Assembly: GCF_000374345.1 (NCBI RefSeq) | Contig: NZ_KB894012.1 | Coordinates: 958-37,286 of the forward strand | Source of the DNA: Heyndrickxia acidiproducens DSM 23148 | Lineage (GTDB): Bacteria; Bacillota; Bacilli; Bacillales; Bacillaceae_C | DNA length: 36,329 bases | Direction of reading: 5' to 3' | Shown here: positions 1 to 7,089 of the stretch, in pieces | How positions within the stretch are numbered: the first letter of the stretch is position 1 | How the letters are laid out: each line of letters begins with the position of its first letter | Position numbers and translations under genes: made by a program | The notes under the pieces: generated by a model | Databases searched by the model: none | What the model was told of the DNA's origin: nothing | What the model saw: the letters and a program-made list of their open reading frames with translations, nothing else

Positions 1-628
1 ATTTCAATCCACGCACTCACATGGAGTGCGACTTTTAACGTGTTTTTAATTGTACTAATGGGATGAATTTCAATCCACGCACTCACATGGAGTGCGACAT
101 CTATGCTTAGAATATACATTTCTTTCTGCCTAATTTCAATCCACGCACTCACATGGAGTGCGACAGCCACGGAAGGAAAAAAACAATACAAAAATGGAAT
201 TTCAATCCACGCACTCACATGGAGTGCGACGCAAAAAGTGCGTAAATTATCGTTATTTGTTCGCATTTCAATCCACGCACTCACATGGAGTGCGACCTGG
301 ACGGCAATACAACTGAAAAAGTATTGTCTGATTTCAATCCACGCACTCACATGGAGTGCGACGATTTTGGTATTAAGCCCGTGAGGCTTTAATATAATTT
401 CAATCCACGCACTCACATGGAGTGCGACGGTTCCAATGTATGATTTACCTTCCGGATCCTGTATTTCAATCCACGCACTCACATGGAGTGCGACGTTATG
501 AAACATGTATAGTTTGTTGCTTGAAGGATTTCAATCCACGCACTCACATGGAGTGCGACGGGGGTGGAAGGGGCCATTAGAATCCCTTCCTTTTTTATTT
601 CAATCCACGCACTCACATGGAGTGCGAC
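1..628 (-). CRISPR. Type I-C CRISPR array, 10 repeats, truncated at window start
   Basis: Ten copies of a 32-nt repeat start at 1, 67, 133, 199, 265, 331, 397, 463, 528 and 597. Spacers are 33, 34 or 37 nt. All copies look identical. Read on the minus strand the repeat begins GTCGCACTCC, folds as a perfect 7-bp stem (CGCACTC/GAGTGCG, 5-nt loop) and ends TGGATTGAAAT, the 11-nt 5' handle left by Cas5 cleavage in type I-C systems. crRNA is therefore made from the minus strand, in the same direction as the cas genes, and the leader lies to the right. The array continues beyond the left edge. An apparent reading frame across it is only translated repeats. Confidence 0.98.
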
Positions 629-854
629 AGCGGTTATTGGATAAAATCGTGTAGAAATTTAATGACTTTTGACGAATATTTGCACTTTTTCCTATTATTC
701 TGAGTAGGACATCCAAAATGTCCTACTCTATGGTAAAAATGAGTCAAATTTTTGGTGCGAACCCCTCAGAAGATTCATGTGCACTATACATTCGCACAGT
801 TGCACCTTGAGAAAATCTCATTTCAAGACAGATAATTTCCTTAAAATCAATAGC
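629..854 (-). promoter_or_regulatory. CRISPR leader between cas7 and the first repeat
   Basis: This AT-rich 226-bp stretch lies between the cas7 stop and the leader-proximal repeat. It contains the GTGCGAA/TTCGCAC inverted repeat often seen in type I-C leaders (754-797) and a perfect 11-bp inverted repeat GAGTAGGACAT/ATGTCCTACTC (702-728). No gene fits here. In complete I-C loci cas4, cas1 and cas2 would lie between cas7 and this leader. Confidence 0.7.
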
Positions 855-1778
855 TCAGCGGGTAACTTTGGTATTTTCAAAAGAATTCACAATTTTATGC
901 AGTGTTACTCCTTCTGGCATTTTTTCATCAAAAACAGCTTCATAATCTTTATATGATCTCGCAACCTTATTTTGATCCATTCGATGGATTTCAATTTTCT
1001 CAAACAATTGATTAGATGGCGCATTACCTAAATGGCTTTCATGCGAAAATACATACAATCCCCGGCATGCCATCCGGCCGCGTGATGCTGAATGATCCAG
1101 ATCCCACATGTTAACGAGCGATTCCCACAGTCCTCTTAAATCCTCTTCTCCTATTCCCGTCTGAATTGCAAATGATGGAGTGTAAAAACCGTAGGCGATA
1201 TATAAACCGTATGGCACATGGGCTTTTCTCCCCATTTGGCCGGAACGCGCCTCTTCATCGGCAACTTGCCCGCTTTTAATATCATCAGCATTTGTCAATG
1301 CAACACGAGTAATACTCGATTCAGCAGGAAAAATCGGATCAACCGAGCGTGCAAATGTGAGTTGGACCGCTCCCCGTACTTGACCTGCATTAAATTTTTT
1401 AGTAGACATGACAGCGCCAAACATACGTGTATCAAAATAATGTTCGCACATCCACTGCCGCGCATCTTTCACTGTTTTCGGACTAGTATCATTTTCTGGT
1501 TTTCCTAGTTGCTCATAAGCCTTCTTCTGCTCATTTGTGAGAATCCCGCGATGCTTGACATAAATATCAAAACCTTCCAGATGTCCCCTGGTCAGATAAA
1601 TATAGTCCCGAATTTTTCTTTTGATTGCAACATCTGTCACGATTCCCTGCATCGTTTCCGGATCAATTCTTGGCAAATTGCCTGCGTCCGGATCACCATT
1701 CGGATTTCCATCCATCACATCAAATGCAAGTATAAAATCGTAGCGTTTATTTGGATCAATAATTGAATTTATGTTCAT
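855..1778 (-). CDS. cas7: Type I-C Cascade backbone protein Cas7c (Csd2)
   Basis: At 307 aa this is a normal-length Cas7c. Six or seven copies form the helical backbone that holds the crRNA spacer in the type I-C Cascade complex. The N-terminus (RYDFILAFDVMDGNPNGDP, residues about 12-30) is the family hallmark: an RRM-fold strand followed by a glycine/aspartate-rich loop. It starts 4 nt after the cas8c stop, so the two are translationally close. It is the last cas gene of the operon and is followed directly by the leader and array instead of cas4. No truncation or frameshift is seen. Confidence 0.97.
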   Translation of the reverse strand: MNINSIIDPNKRYDFILAFDVMDGNPNGDPDAGNLPRIDPETMQGIVTDVAIKRKIRDYIYLTRGHLEGFDIYVKHRGILTNEQKKAYEQLGKPENDTSPKTVKDARQWMCEHYFDTRMFGAVMSTKKFNAGQVRGAVQLTFARSVDPIFPAESSITRVALTNADDIKSGQVADEEARSGQMGRKAHVPYGLYIAYGFYTPSFAIQTGIGEEDLRGLWESLVNMWDLDHSASRGRMACRGLYVFSHESHLGNAPSNQLFEKIEIHRMDQNKVARSYKDYEAVFDEKMPEGVTLHKIVNSFENTKVTR

Positions 1779-1782
1779 TGTA

Positions 1783-2151
1783 TTACTCCCCCTCAGCAGC
1801 AGCTTTATTTGAATGACTTACATCGGCAGAATCAGCAGGCATATCTTCTTTTTTCTTATATATCTCTTGTCTTTCATGATAGTAACCGAGCGCAAACTCA
1901 GCCTGTCCTTGCAAATCAAGGACAGCCGGGAATTCTTTCAATTGACCGGTTATTAATTGAATCCTTTGCTGATAACGAACTTCATATCCTTTGTTCTCTT
2001 TGCCAATTTTATTTAGATGCCATTTGCTATTTCGCATTAAAAGCCCGAAAAGCGTCCGCGGAGTCGATGAAGCTGCCGCATAGAATCTTGAGGCTATCGT
2101 TTCATTTCCCTTAACTGCTTCATATTGCACCGCTTCCAATACCGCAAACAA
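1783..2151 (-). CDS. Possible internally initiated small subunit Cas11c
   Basis: In characterised type I-C systems a small subunit (Cas11c, about 120 aa) is translated from inside the 3' end of cas8c. The matching segment here begins around the residues LFAVLEAVQY and gives 122 aa from a TTG codon at 2151. A GGCAGG stretch abuts that TTG, and a GTG lies seven codons further in. Neither has ideal spacing, so the exact start is not settled. The existence of the product is inferred from family knowledge; the sequence only shows that it is possible. Confidence 0.4.
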   Translation of the reverse strand: MFAVLEAVQYEAVKGNETIASRFYAAASSTPRTLFGLLMRNSKWHLNKIGKENKGYEVRYQQRIQLITGQLKEFPAVLDLQGQAEFALGYYHERQEIYKKKEDMPADSADVSHSNKAAAEGE

Positions 2152-3459
2152 CCTGCCGCATAAGTAAGACGGCGTGATTCTGGCATGATCTAAATCCACT
2201 GTCCATTCCTCCTTGTTTTGACTAATCAGCCAGCTTTTTATCGCTGCTGCCTGTATCCATGTCATACCTCCCCTTGCCTGAATTCTTCTCACAATCTTTA
2301 CTGCAATCCGCTCCGAGATTCTTTTGCCATAAAGTGCCCAGTTCATCCAGTCCTGAACATCTTCCTTTTGCATCTCCTTTCTTCCATCACGGTACATGCA
2401 CGCCGCCAATAAATAAATGCTGGCAGGTTTTGGTGCTCCTACTACTTGTTGCGCATCAAAATAGCGACGGACTTGATTTTTCACCCTCCATACAGGCGGC
2501 TCTGCATAGTCCCGGACAACGAGTCTGGCCTTGTTTGCTGACAGTGCTAAAATGCATACGTGGTTTAAAGTGGCGTAATTTTCCGCCCGTCTGAAGGGTG
2601 ATGATAAAATTCTCTGTACTGCTGTCCCATCCGGGTCTGATAGTAACTTAAACATGCCGGAAAATTCCGGATCACTTAATCTGGTCCAGTACACGTACGT
2701 CACATTGCCGATTTCCATCATATGAGGGCCACCATGCTGCTTTTTGTTTGCATATTTTCGCAATAAGTACGAGAGAGCTTGCCCGTATTTTTGTTCACAT
2801 TCAAAACAGGTAGATGCAATCTCCGAGTTTTCCAGTCCATATGAAAGATAGGCACTTTCATTGGCCGAAATAAGTTTTGTCCTTTCTCTCCCCAAAGAAA
2901 ATTCAATGGAATGGCGTTTTACTGCCGGGGCAGAACGGCCGCAAATGAAGCAAATACTGTCAGTCTCATCATTTGCTCCGGTATTGGATAGAAAATTTTT
3001 CCAAAAATTCATTACCTTATTGTCCTCGTGGGGAAAATCACCCGCTTCTGTCCGGAACAAGATCACATCAGTTGATTTCATGCCGTCCGGAAGCTGCCAG
3101 TTTTTACTTTCCAATATCCGCACAATCTTCTGAACAGCTTCATTGTGTGTGGCCTCATAGCATTCCTTCAGTAATTTCAGGTATGCAAGGTGGCATTTCT
3201 CCGCTCTTTTTGCATTGTCCGGATTTTTTGGCAGTTGAAATACATACTCTGCCTTGTCAGTGAGTAAAATAGGTGAGACACCTGAAGAACGGCTGCGATT
3301 CGGTATCACACGCTGTTCCCCCCGCTCAGCCTGAATAAAGACAAAACGGTCATCATGCGTAATCACAACAAACCATTGATAATTTTTTCGGGCATATCCG
3401 ACCGGCGGCAAATCATCAGCATGTTGTTCGGCAAACTCAACCAATCTTCGCATATACAT
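1783..3459 (-). CDS. cas8c: Type I-C Cascade large subunit Cas8c (Csd1)
   Basis: This 558-aa protein is at the short end of the Cas8c range. Cas8c recognises the PAM (TTC in type I-C) and recruits Cas3. A zinc-ribbon-like set of two CxxC pairs is visible (C170/C173 and C218/C221). Two in-frame ATGs (codons 1 and 3) lie just behind the cas5c TGA, and GGAAGG within the cas5c end serves as ribosome-binding site, so translation is coupled. The last ~120 residues (helical and charged) correspond to the region that in other I-C systems is also made separately as Cas11c. Confidence 0.95.
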   Translation of the reverse strand: MYMRRLVEFAEQHADDLPPVGYARKNYQWFVVITHDDRFVFIQAERGEQRVIPNRSRSSGVSPILLTDKAEYVFQLPKNPDNAKRAEKCHLAYLKLLKECYEATHNEAVQKIVRILESKNWQLPDGMKSTDVILFRTEAGDFPHEDNKVMNFWKNFLSNTGANDETDSICFICGRSAPAVKRHSIEFSLGRERTKLISANESAYLSYGLENSEIASTCFECEQKYGQALSYLLRKYANKKQHGGPHMMEIGNVTYVYWTRLSDPEFSGMFKLLSDPDGTAVQRILSSPFRRAENYATLNHVCILALSANKARLVVRDYAEPPVWRVKNQVRRYFDAQQVVGAPKPASIYLLAACMYRDGRKEMQKEDVQDWMNWALYGKRISERIAVKIVRRIQARGGMTWIQAAAIKSWLISQNKEEWTVDLDHARITPSYLCGRLFAVLEAVQYEAVKGNETIASRFYAAASSTPRTLFGLLMRNSKWHLNKIGKENKGYEVRYQQRIQLITGQLKEFPAVLDLQGQAEFALGYYHERQEIYKKKEDMPADSADVSHSNKAAAEGE

Positions 3460-4104
3460 TCAGCCTTCCACCTCCTTATATAGATGCTCCGGCACATGTA
3501 ATACACCGTGTTCCAACTTAGCGTCAAAAAAATAGGGAATAGCACGCGCATTTTTTTGCCCGGGATCTGCTGGATATTTTATGTCAAATAACATCGAACC
3601 TATGTCCATTGTATCGGGTATTGCCTTGTCATCATCAGGCAGGGAAAATTGAAGCGAACATTCCCTCGTTCCGAGATAAGGGCGATGAAAGCACTGACCT
3701 TTTTTAACTCTCCGCAAAAACATAGATGAATACTTCATCTGATTTTCCATCGTTGGGTTCATTAGCCGCATTTCCGCCGTTATAATATAGGCAACGTCAC
3801 GCAGCATGATTGAGTGGCGCAGCTGCCGGTCATCGTCCGCGAAATAATCCCGCCTGTTCGTGGCGATGTTACCGGGCACAATCGAAGCGACCTCATTTCG
3901 CAAAATAGAATAATACTGAATGGGCTTCAACACATGGATACTTTTTATTCGCCACTTGAATTCGGGTTTCCAAAATATTGCCTCTAAAATGCCTCTTGCT
4001 GCTGATGGAGTCATCACCGGATAAGACACCCGCTCTACTTTCGCTTCAACCCGGGTAAACAGTGCATACTCGCCCCAGACTTTCATTTTAAAAATTTGCC
4101 CCAT
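3460..4104 (-). CDS. cas5c: Type I-C crRNA-processing endonuclease Cas5c (Cas5d)
   Basis: This 214-aa protein is of usual length for Cas5c. In type I-C it replaces Cas6: it cuts pre-crRNA at the base of the repeat hairpin, leaves an 11-nt 5' handle and stays bound to it in Cascade. The N-terminal RAMP-fold strand (GQIFKMKVWGEYALFTRVEAK) and the PSAARGILEAIFWKP segment are typical. Its TGA is directly followed by the cas8c ATG, and it starts 3 nt after the cas3 stop. The repeat hairpin in this window fits the known Cas5c substrate. Confidence 0.96.
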   Translation of the reverse strand: MGQIFKMKVWGEYALFTRVEAKVERVSYPVMTPSAARGILEAIFWKPEFKWRIKSIHVLKPIQYYSILRNEVASIVPGNIATNRRDYFADDDRQLRHSIMLRDVAYIITAEMRLMNPTMENQMKYSSMFLRRVKKGQCFHRPYLGTRECSLQFSLPDDDKAIPDTMDIGSMLFDIKYPADPGQKNARAIPYFFDAKLEHGVLHVPEHLYKEVEG

Positions 4105-4107
4105 TAA

Positions 4108-6318
4108 TTAATCTCCTCCTTCCCTATTCTGATCCACGATCCCGGTTTCCATGTCATAATCTCCGTGCCAAATATACCACCCCTCTGATACCTTCTCTAA
4201 CCGATCGTGATTTTCTTTAAATAACCGGCTGTCCTGATACTCGCTAACAGCAAATAACTGCGCTTCACGATACCATTTCCTTGTTAAATAGGGGGATTCC
4301 TTGCATGACCGAATTAACTTTTCAAGCTGATCGCCCCCGTCCCGGTAATTTTTGCAAAGAACGGAAACCGTATTCTGATCAATCATTCTAAACAACCGGC
4401 TCACTTCTTCAAATGCAAAGGGTTCAAGGCTCCTTAGTCCATACGCATCCAGCAAGTCTTCTGCGCCAAGGGTATACAAACTCCGAAAATAGGTTTCAAA
4501 AATCCACGGCTCATGCAATGCCCCGGTGTCGTAATGGTCCAATAAAATCCTCGTTTGCTCTGTTCCTTTGCGGTACATTCCACCAGGCATTCCCCCTCCA
4601 ATCAATTCGAAAATAAGCACTTTCCCTTTATCCAGTTTGCCTTCTCTGTTGCTCCTTCCTGCAGCCTGAACAATCGAGTCCAGTGGGGCCATTGCGCGAA
4701 ACACTGTCGGAAAATCCAAATCGACTCCTGCTTCTACTACTGTTGTTGCGATTACAAGAATTGGCTTTTCTTTTTTTAAATCCTCTTTGATTTGTTCGAT
4801 CACCTTCTTCCGGTGGTCAGGGCACATCCGATTCGATAAATGATATAATTTCTGGCCTTTCACCTTTTGGCGGCTTGCTTCATCGAATACCCGGAAGGCA
4901 TCTTTTCTCGTATTCACGATACAGAGTGCTGTCGGGTGCTCCCGCATTTTGGCGACAAGCTCTACAACAGTTAACGGCTTTTTTATCCGGATATAATCAA
5001 CCCGTTTCATGCTTGCAAACAGTTGACCGTGGTTTTCACAGATCTCTATCGGCATACCCATATTTCCAACCAATTCAGTATTTTTGAAAGACAACGGTGT
5101 TGCGCTGCACAGAATGACTGTGACATTAAAATGTTCCATTAATATGTGCAGGGCTTGAAAAATAGGCGCGAGTACATGGATGGGCAATTTTTGGAATTCG
5201 TCTAAAATGATCACACTATTAGCTAAACGGTGAAGCTTCCTCGTTTTGCTTGTACGGTTTGAAAATAAACTTTCAAACAGTTCCACTGTCGTTGTCACGA
5301 TAATCGGAAATGAATCCCAATTCTCTGCTGCCAGCCTTGCCCGCTCCATTGACTCGTCTTTATCATCCGCATAACTTAGCTGGGAATGCTGTTCCAAAAC
5401 AGATGCTTTCCCAAACACCTTTTGATACTCTCTGGCTGTCTGGTCAATGATGTTCACAAGCGGCAACGCCACAATCACCCGTTTTTTGTTAAATCGTTTT
5501 GCATGCTCAAGTGCAAAAGCCATCGAAGCCAACGTTTTCCCCAACCCGGTCGGTACAACCAGCGCCCGAAAAAACAAAGGTTGTTTTGCCGCTTCTCTGC
5601 AAGCCATATATACTTCATTTCTGTATCTGTTTATCTCTTTATCCTGGCCTTCCCTGCGCAACTCAAGCATATAGTTCTGTAATTGCTCATCCAGTTGTTG
5701 TATACTGTGTGCTTTTCCCTGCCGTTTTAAGCTCTTTCCATAATCAAAATATCGTTCTGTATCCAGAAAATCAGAATCGACAAGTGCCGAAAAACACATT
5801 CTCATCAGCATTTCTTTATAAGCAAATGAAGATTTGCTGTCCGTCTTCCCTTCAAGCGGCAATCCTGGGAACCGGTTCAAAATGTCTTTTATTACTTTCA
5901 TCTCTGTTTGCGACAATGCCGGAATCGTTTTTAAATATTTCGGGGCCCCAGGAATCATTTCTTTCAACATCCTTTGTACATTTGGCAGGCCTGCATGATG
6001 CCCCGCCACTATCGCTGCCGCCATGAAAATCCGTTCATCTTTAACTTCCTGAAGCATGGTCCAGAGCGCAATCACACCGCCGATAGCATGTTGGACTGAC
6101 CCGCGAATTTTTTTATCCGCGTTTATGTATTGTACAAACGGTGTAGACTTTTTCCCCAAATCATGCGCAATCGCAGCAATGGCCGTGATTCCGTATCGAT
6201 CAAACGTATGACTAACATGCCTTGCTTGAAAATACGTCCCTCTAATATGTTCGTCCAAATAATGCGGCTGTTGTTTTTCAGATTCAGAAGAATGGGCAAT
6301 ATATCTGATTTTTAACAC
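4108..6318 (-). CDS. cas3: CRISPR helicase-nuclease Cas3 (HD and DExH domains)
   Basis: This 736-aa protein is a full-length type I-C Cas3, the helicase-nuclease that degrades DNA marked by Cascade. The HD nuclease domain shows H24, the H52-D53 doublet (AHDLGK), H77 and H107-H108. Helicase motifs follow: Walker A PTGLGKT (256-262), the DEAD-box variant DEFQ (373-376), SAT (405-407), TTVVEAGVD (525-533) and QAAGRSNR (551-558). The apparent start is GTG at 6318, but the AGAAGG Shine-Dalgarno sequence abuts it with no spacer. A rare ATC or ATT a few codons on would have better spacing, so the start is uncertain. First gene of the cas operon. Confidence 0.96.
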   Translation of the reverse strand: MLKIRYIAHSSESEKQQPHYLDEHIRGTYFQARHVSHTFDRYGITAIAAIAHDLGKKSTPFVQYINADKKIRGSVQHAIGGVIALWTMLQEVKDERIFMAAAIVAGHHAGLPNVQRMLKEMIPGAPKYLKTIPALSQTEMKVIKDILNRFPGLPLEGKTDSKSSFAYKEMLMRMCFSALVDSDFLDTERYFDYGKSLKRQGKAHSIQQLDEQLQNYMLELRREGQDKEINRYRNEVYMACREAAKQPLFFRALVVPTGLGKTLASMAFALEHAKRFNKKRVIVALPLVNIIDQTAREYQKVFGKASVLEQHSQLSYADDKDESMERARLAAENWDSFPIIVTTTVELFESLFSNRTSKTRKLHRLANSVIILDEFQKLPIHVLAPIFQALHILMEHFNVTVILCSATPLSFKNTELVGNMGMPIEICENHGQLFASMKRVDYIRIKKPLTVVELVAKMREHPTALCIVNTRKDAFRVFDEASRQKVKGQKLYHLSNRMCPDHRKKVIEQIKEDLKKEKPILVIATTVVEAGVDLDFPTVFRAMAPLDSIVQAAGRSNREGKLDKGKVLIFELIGGGMPGGMYRKGTEQTRILLDHYDTGALHEPWIFETYFRSLYTLGAEDLLDAYGLRSLEPFAFEEVSRLFRMIDQNTVSVLCKNYRDGGDQLEKLIRSCKESPYLTRKWYREAQLFAVSEYQDSRLFKENHDRLEKVSEGWYIWHGDYDMETGIVDQNREGGD

Positions 6319-6319
6319 C

Positions 6320-6356
6320 TTCTGTGAATTAGAATTTAGATATTTTGTTTTTATTG
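6320..6356 (+). promoter_or_regulatory. Predicted CreR-guided Cascade target in the cas3 5' UTR
   Basis: A TTC PAM (6320-6322) is followed by TGTGAATTAGAA (6323-6334), identical to the first 12 nt after the handle of the degenerate repeat at 6795-6826. Beyond nucleotide 12 ungapped identity falls to 11 of 22. The site lies between the predicted transcription start (about 6373) and the cas3 start codon. Bound Cascade would block elongation, while poor pairing beyond the seed should prevent Cas3 cleavage. The PAM is the complement of the GAA in the cas3 Shine-Dalgarno sequence. Confidence 0.8.
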
Positions 6357-6379
6357 TGCGTTTCTCATTTCATATTCTA

Positions 6380-6408
6380 ATTATAATGATAATTATTCTT
6401 GTTTTCAA
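6380..6408 (-). promoter_or_regulatory. Sigma-A promoter of the cas operon
   Basis: On the minus strand TTGAAA (6408-6403), a 17-bp spacer and a perfect TATAAT (6385-6380) form a near-consensus vegetative promoter. The predicted start near 6373 gives a 5' UTR of about 55 nt, which contains the predicted CreR target. The strength of this promoter fits a need for repression. Confidence 0.8.
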
Positions 6409-6467
6409 CAGAAAGGTTCAAATATTTTAATTTTTTTATAAGTTCCACATATAAACGGACAAAATTA

Positions 6468-6589
6468 GAGGCTACTGAAAAAGTGGTATTTTATTCCTTC
6501 TCATACAAACGAGAGGATGTGAAAAACGGCGATACACTATTAATAGTGTGTCGCCGTTTTTAAATTTTTTTTTAGAAATTTTTAGCCTC
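6468..6589. mobile_element. Small MITE-like element with internal terminator hairpin
   Basis: A 122-bp segment is bounded by inverted GAGGCTA/TAGCCTC ends. It contains a long hairpin (6522-6561: AAAAACGGCGA ... TCGCCGTTTTT) with T or A runs on both sides, so it can terminate transcription in either direction. No coding frame is present. The left end (GAGGCTACTGAAAAAGT) resembles termini of Bacillus insertion sequences, but only 7 bp of the ends match, so the mobile-element reading is tentative. The hairpin itself is clear. Confidence 0.4.
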
Positions 6590-6707
6590 ATAAATTTACC
6601 TGGATTTTAAAAACGATAATCCAATCATTAATCAATGGTCATATATGTCTCTTAATAACGAAACTCTGCTGCCAGTTCATTCGCTCTACTCATATATGGC
6701 AATGAAA

Positions 6708-6826
6708 CAGACAAAAGCCAAACAACCGAGAAATACCCGGCAGTTTGGCCATAAACACGTAAAAATCAAAAATATCGTAAATTTCTAATTCACAATTTCA
6801 ATCCACGCACTTGCAAGGAGTGCTGC
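6708..6826 (-). ncRNA. CRISPR-resembling Cas-regulating RNA (CreR-like)
   Basis: On the minus strand a degenerate repeat (6826-6795) matches the array repeat at 27 of 32 positions. It keeps the GCACT/AGTGC stem and the whole TGGATTGAAAT handle. A pseudo-guide starting at 6794 follows. It is not followed by a second repeat but by a strong terminator hairpin: GCCAAAC/GTTTGGC arms at 6749-6743 and 6723-6717, an inner CCGGG/CTCGG stem, then TTTT. The guide's first 12 nt match the cas3 5' UTR next to a TTC PAM. Known CreR RNAs in other type I and V systems use such partial guides so that the effector represses its own operon. The role here is inferred; the architecture is visible. Confidence 0.82.
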
Positions 6827-6831
6827 AGCAA

Positions 6832-6860
6832 GGTATAAAACAACGCATCAATCGTGTTGA
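6832..6860 (-). promoter_or_regulatory. Candidate promoter of the CreR-like RNA
   Basis: On the minus strand TCAACA (6860-6855), a 17-bp spacer and TATACC (6837-6832) match the sigma-A consensus at 4 of 6 positions each. The predicted start falls near 6826, the first base of the degenerate repeat, so the RNA would be leaderless and begin with the repeat. The boxes are weak. Confidence 0.45.
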
Positions 6861-6861
6861 C

Positions 6862-6899
6862 ATTTGTAACCTTAATACACTCACTTAAAATGCGAATAC
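6862..6899 (-). repeat. Second, more decayed CRISPR repeat remnant
   Basis: Separated from the 6795-6826 repeat by exactly 35 nt, a normal type I-C spacer length, this segment still shows TCGCA, GTGAGTG and a degraded GGxTxxAAAT handle in repeat order on the minus strand. It contains a 3-nt insertion and many substitutions. It suggests that the CreR-like gene arose from a short ancestral array. It has probably lost processing, and the intervening 35 nt now seems to carry the promoter. Confidence 0.5.
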
Positions 6900-7089
6900 T
6901 GCATGATATTCGGTAGCATAACACGGATGATAAAAAATTTCAAAGCATCTGTATTCCGTTAACTTAAACCTAATATCTTCATTTTGGTCTTTAAAATTCA
7001 CATTAAAGAGTAAGGCAGAATCGCTCCTGTTCTTTGCCTTAAAGCAATAAATACAGCTGTAACCCAGTTAAGGTAATGAGCTACATAGT

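Noticed and set aside
103..384. A 93-codon open frame with repeated ISIHALTWSAT units
   Set aside because: It is the CRISPR repeat translated in one frame, with no ribosome-binding site; the array explains it.
702..728. 11-bp inverted repeat in the CRISPR leader as a terminator
   Set aside because: No T run follows on either strand. It may be a protein site or leader element, but nothing more can be supported.
6827..6861. The 35 nt between the two degenerate repeats as the regulatory guide, including a TTCAGCAAGG match upstream of the metallopeptidase near 16565
   Set aside because: The handle shows that crRNA is read on the minus strand, so the plus-strand reading is wrong. The 10-nt match is also expected by chance at a few percent in this window.
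7017..7050. AAGGCA/TGCCTT hairpin downstream of the HIRAN gene as its terminator
   Set aside because: The stem is short and no T run follows in the gene's direction; too weak to call.
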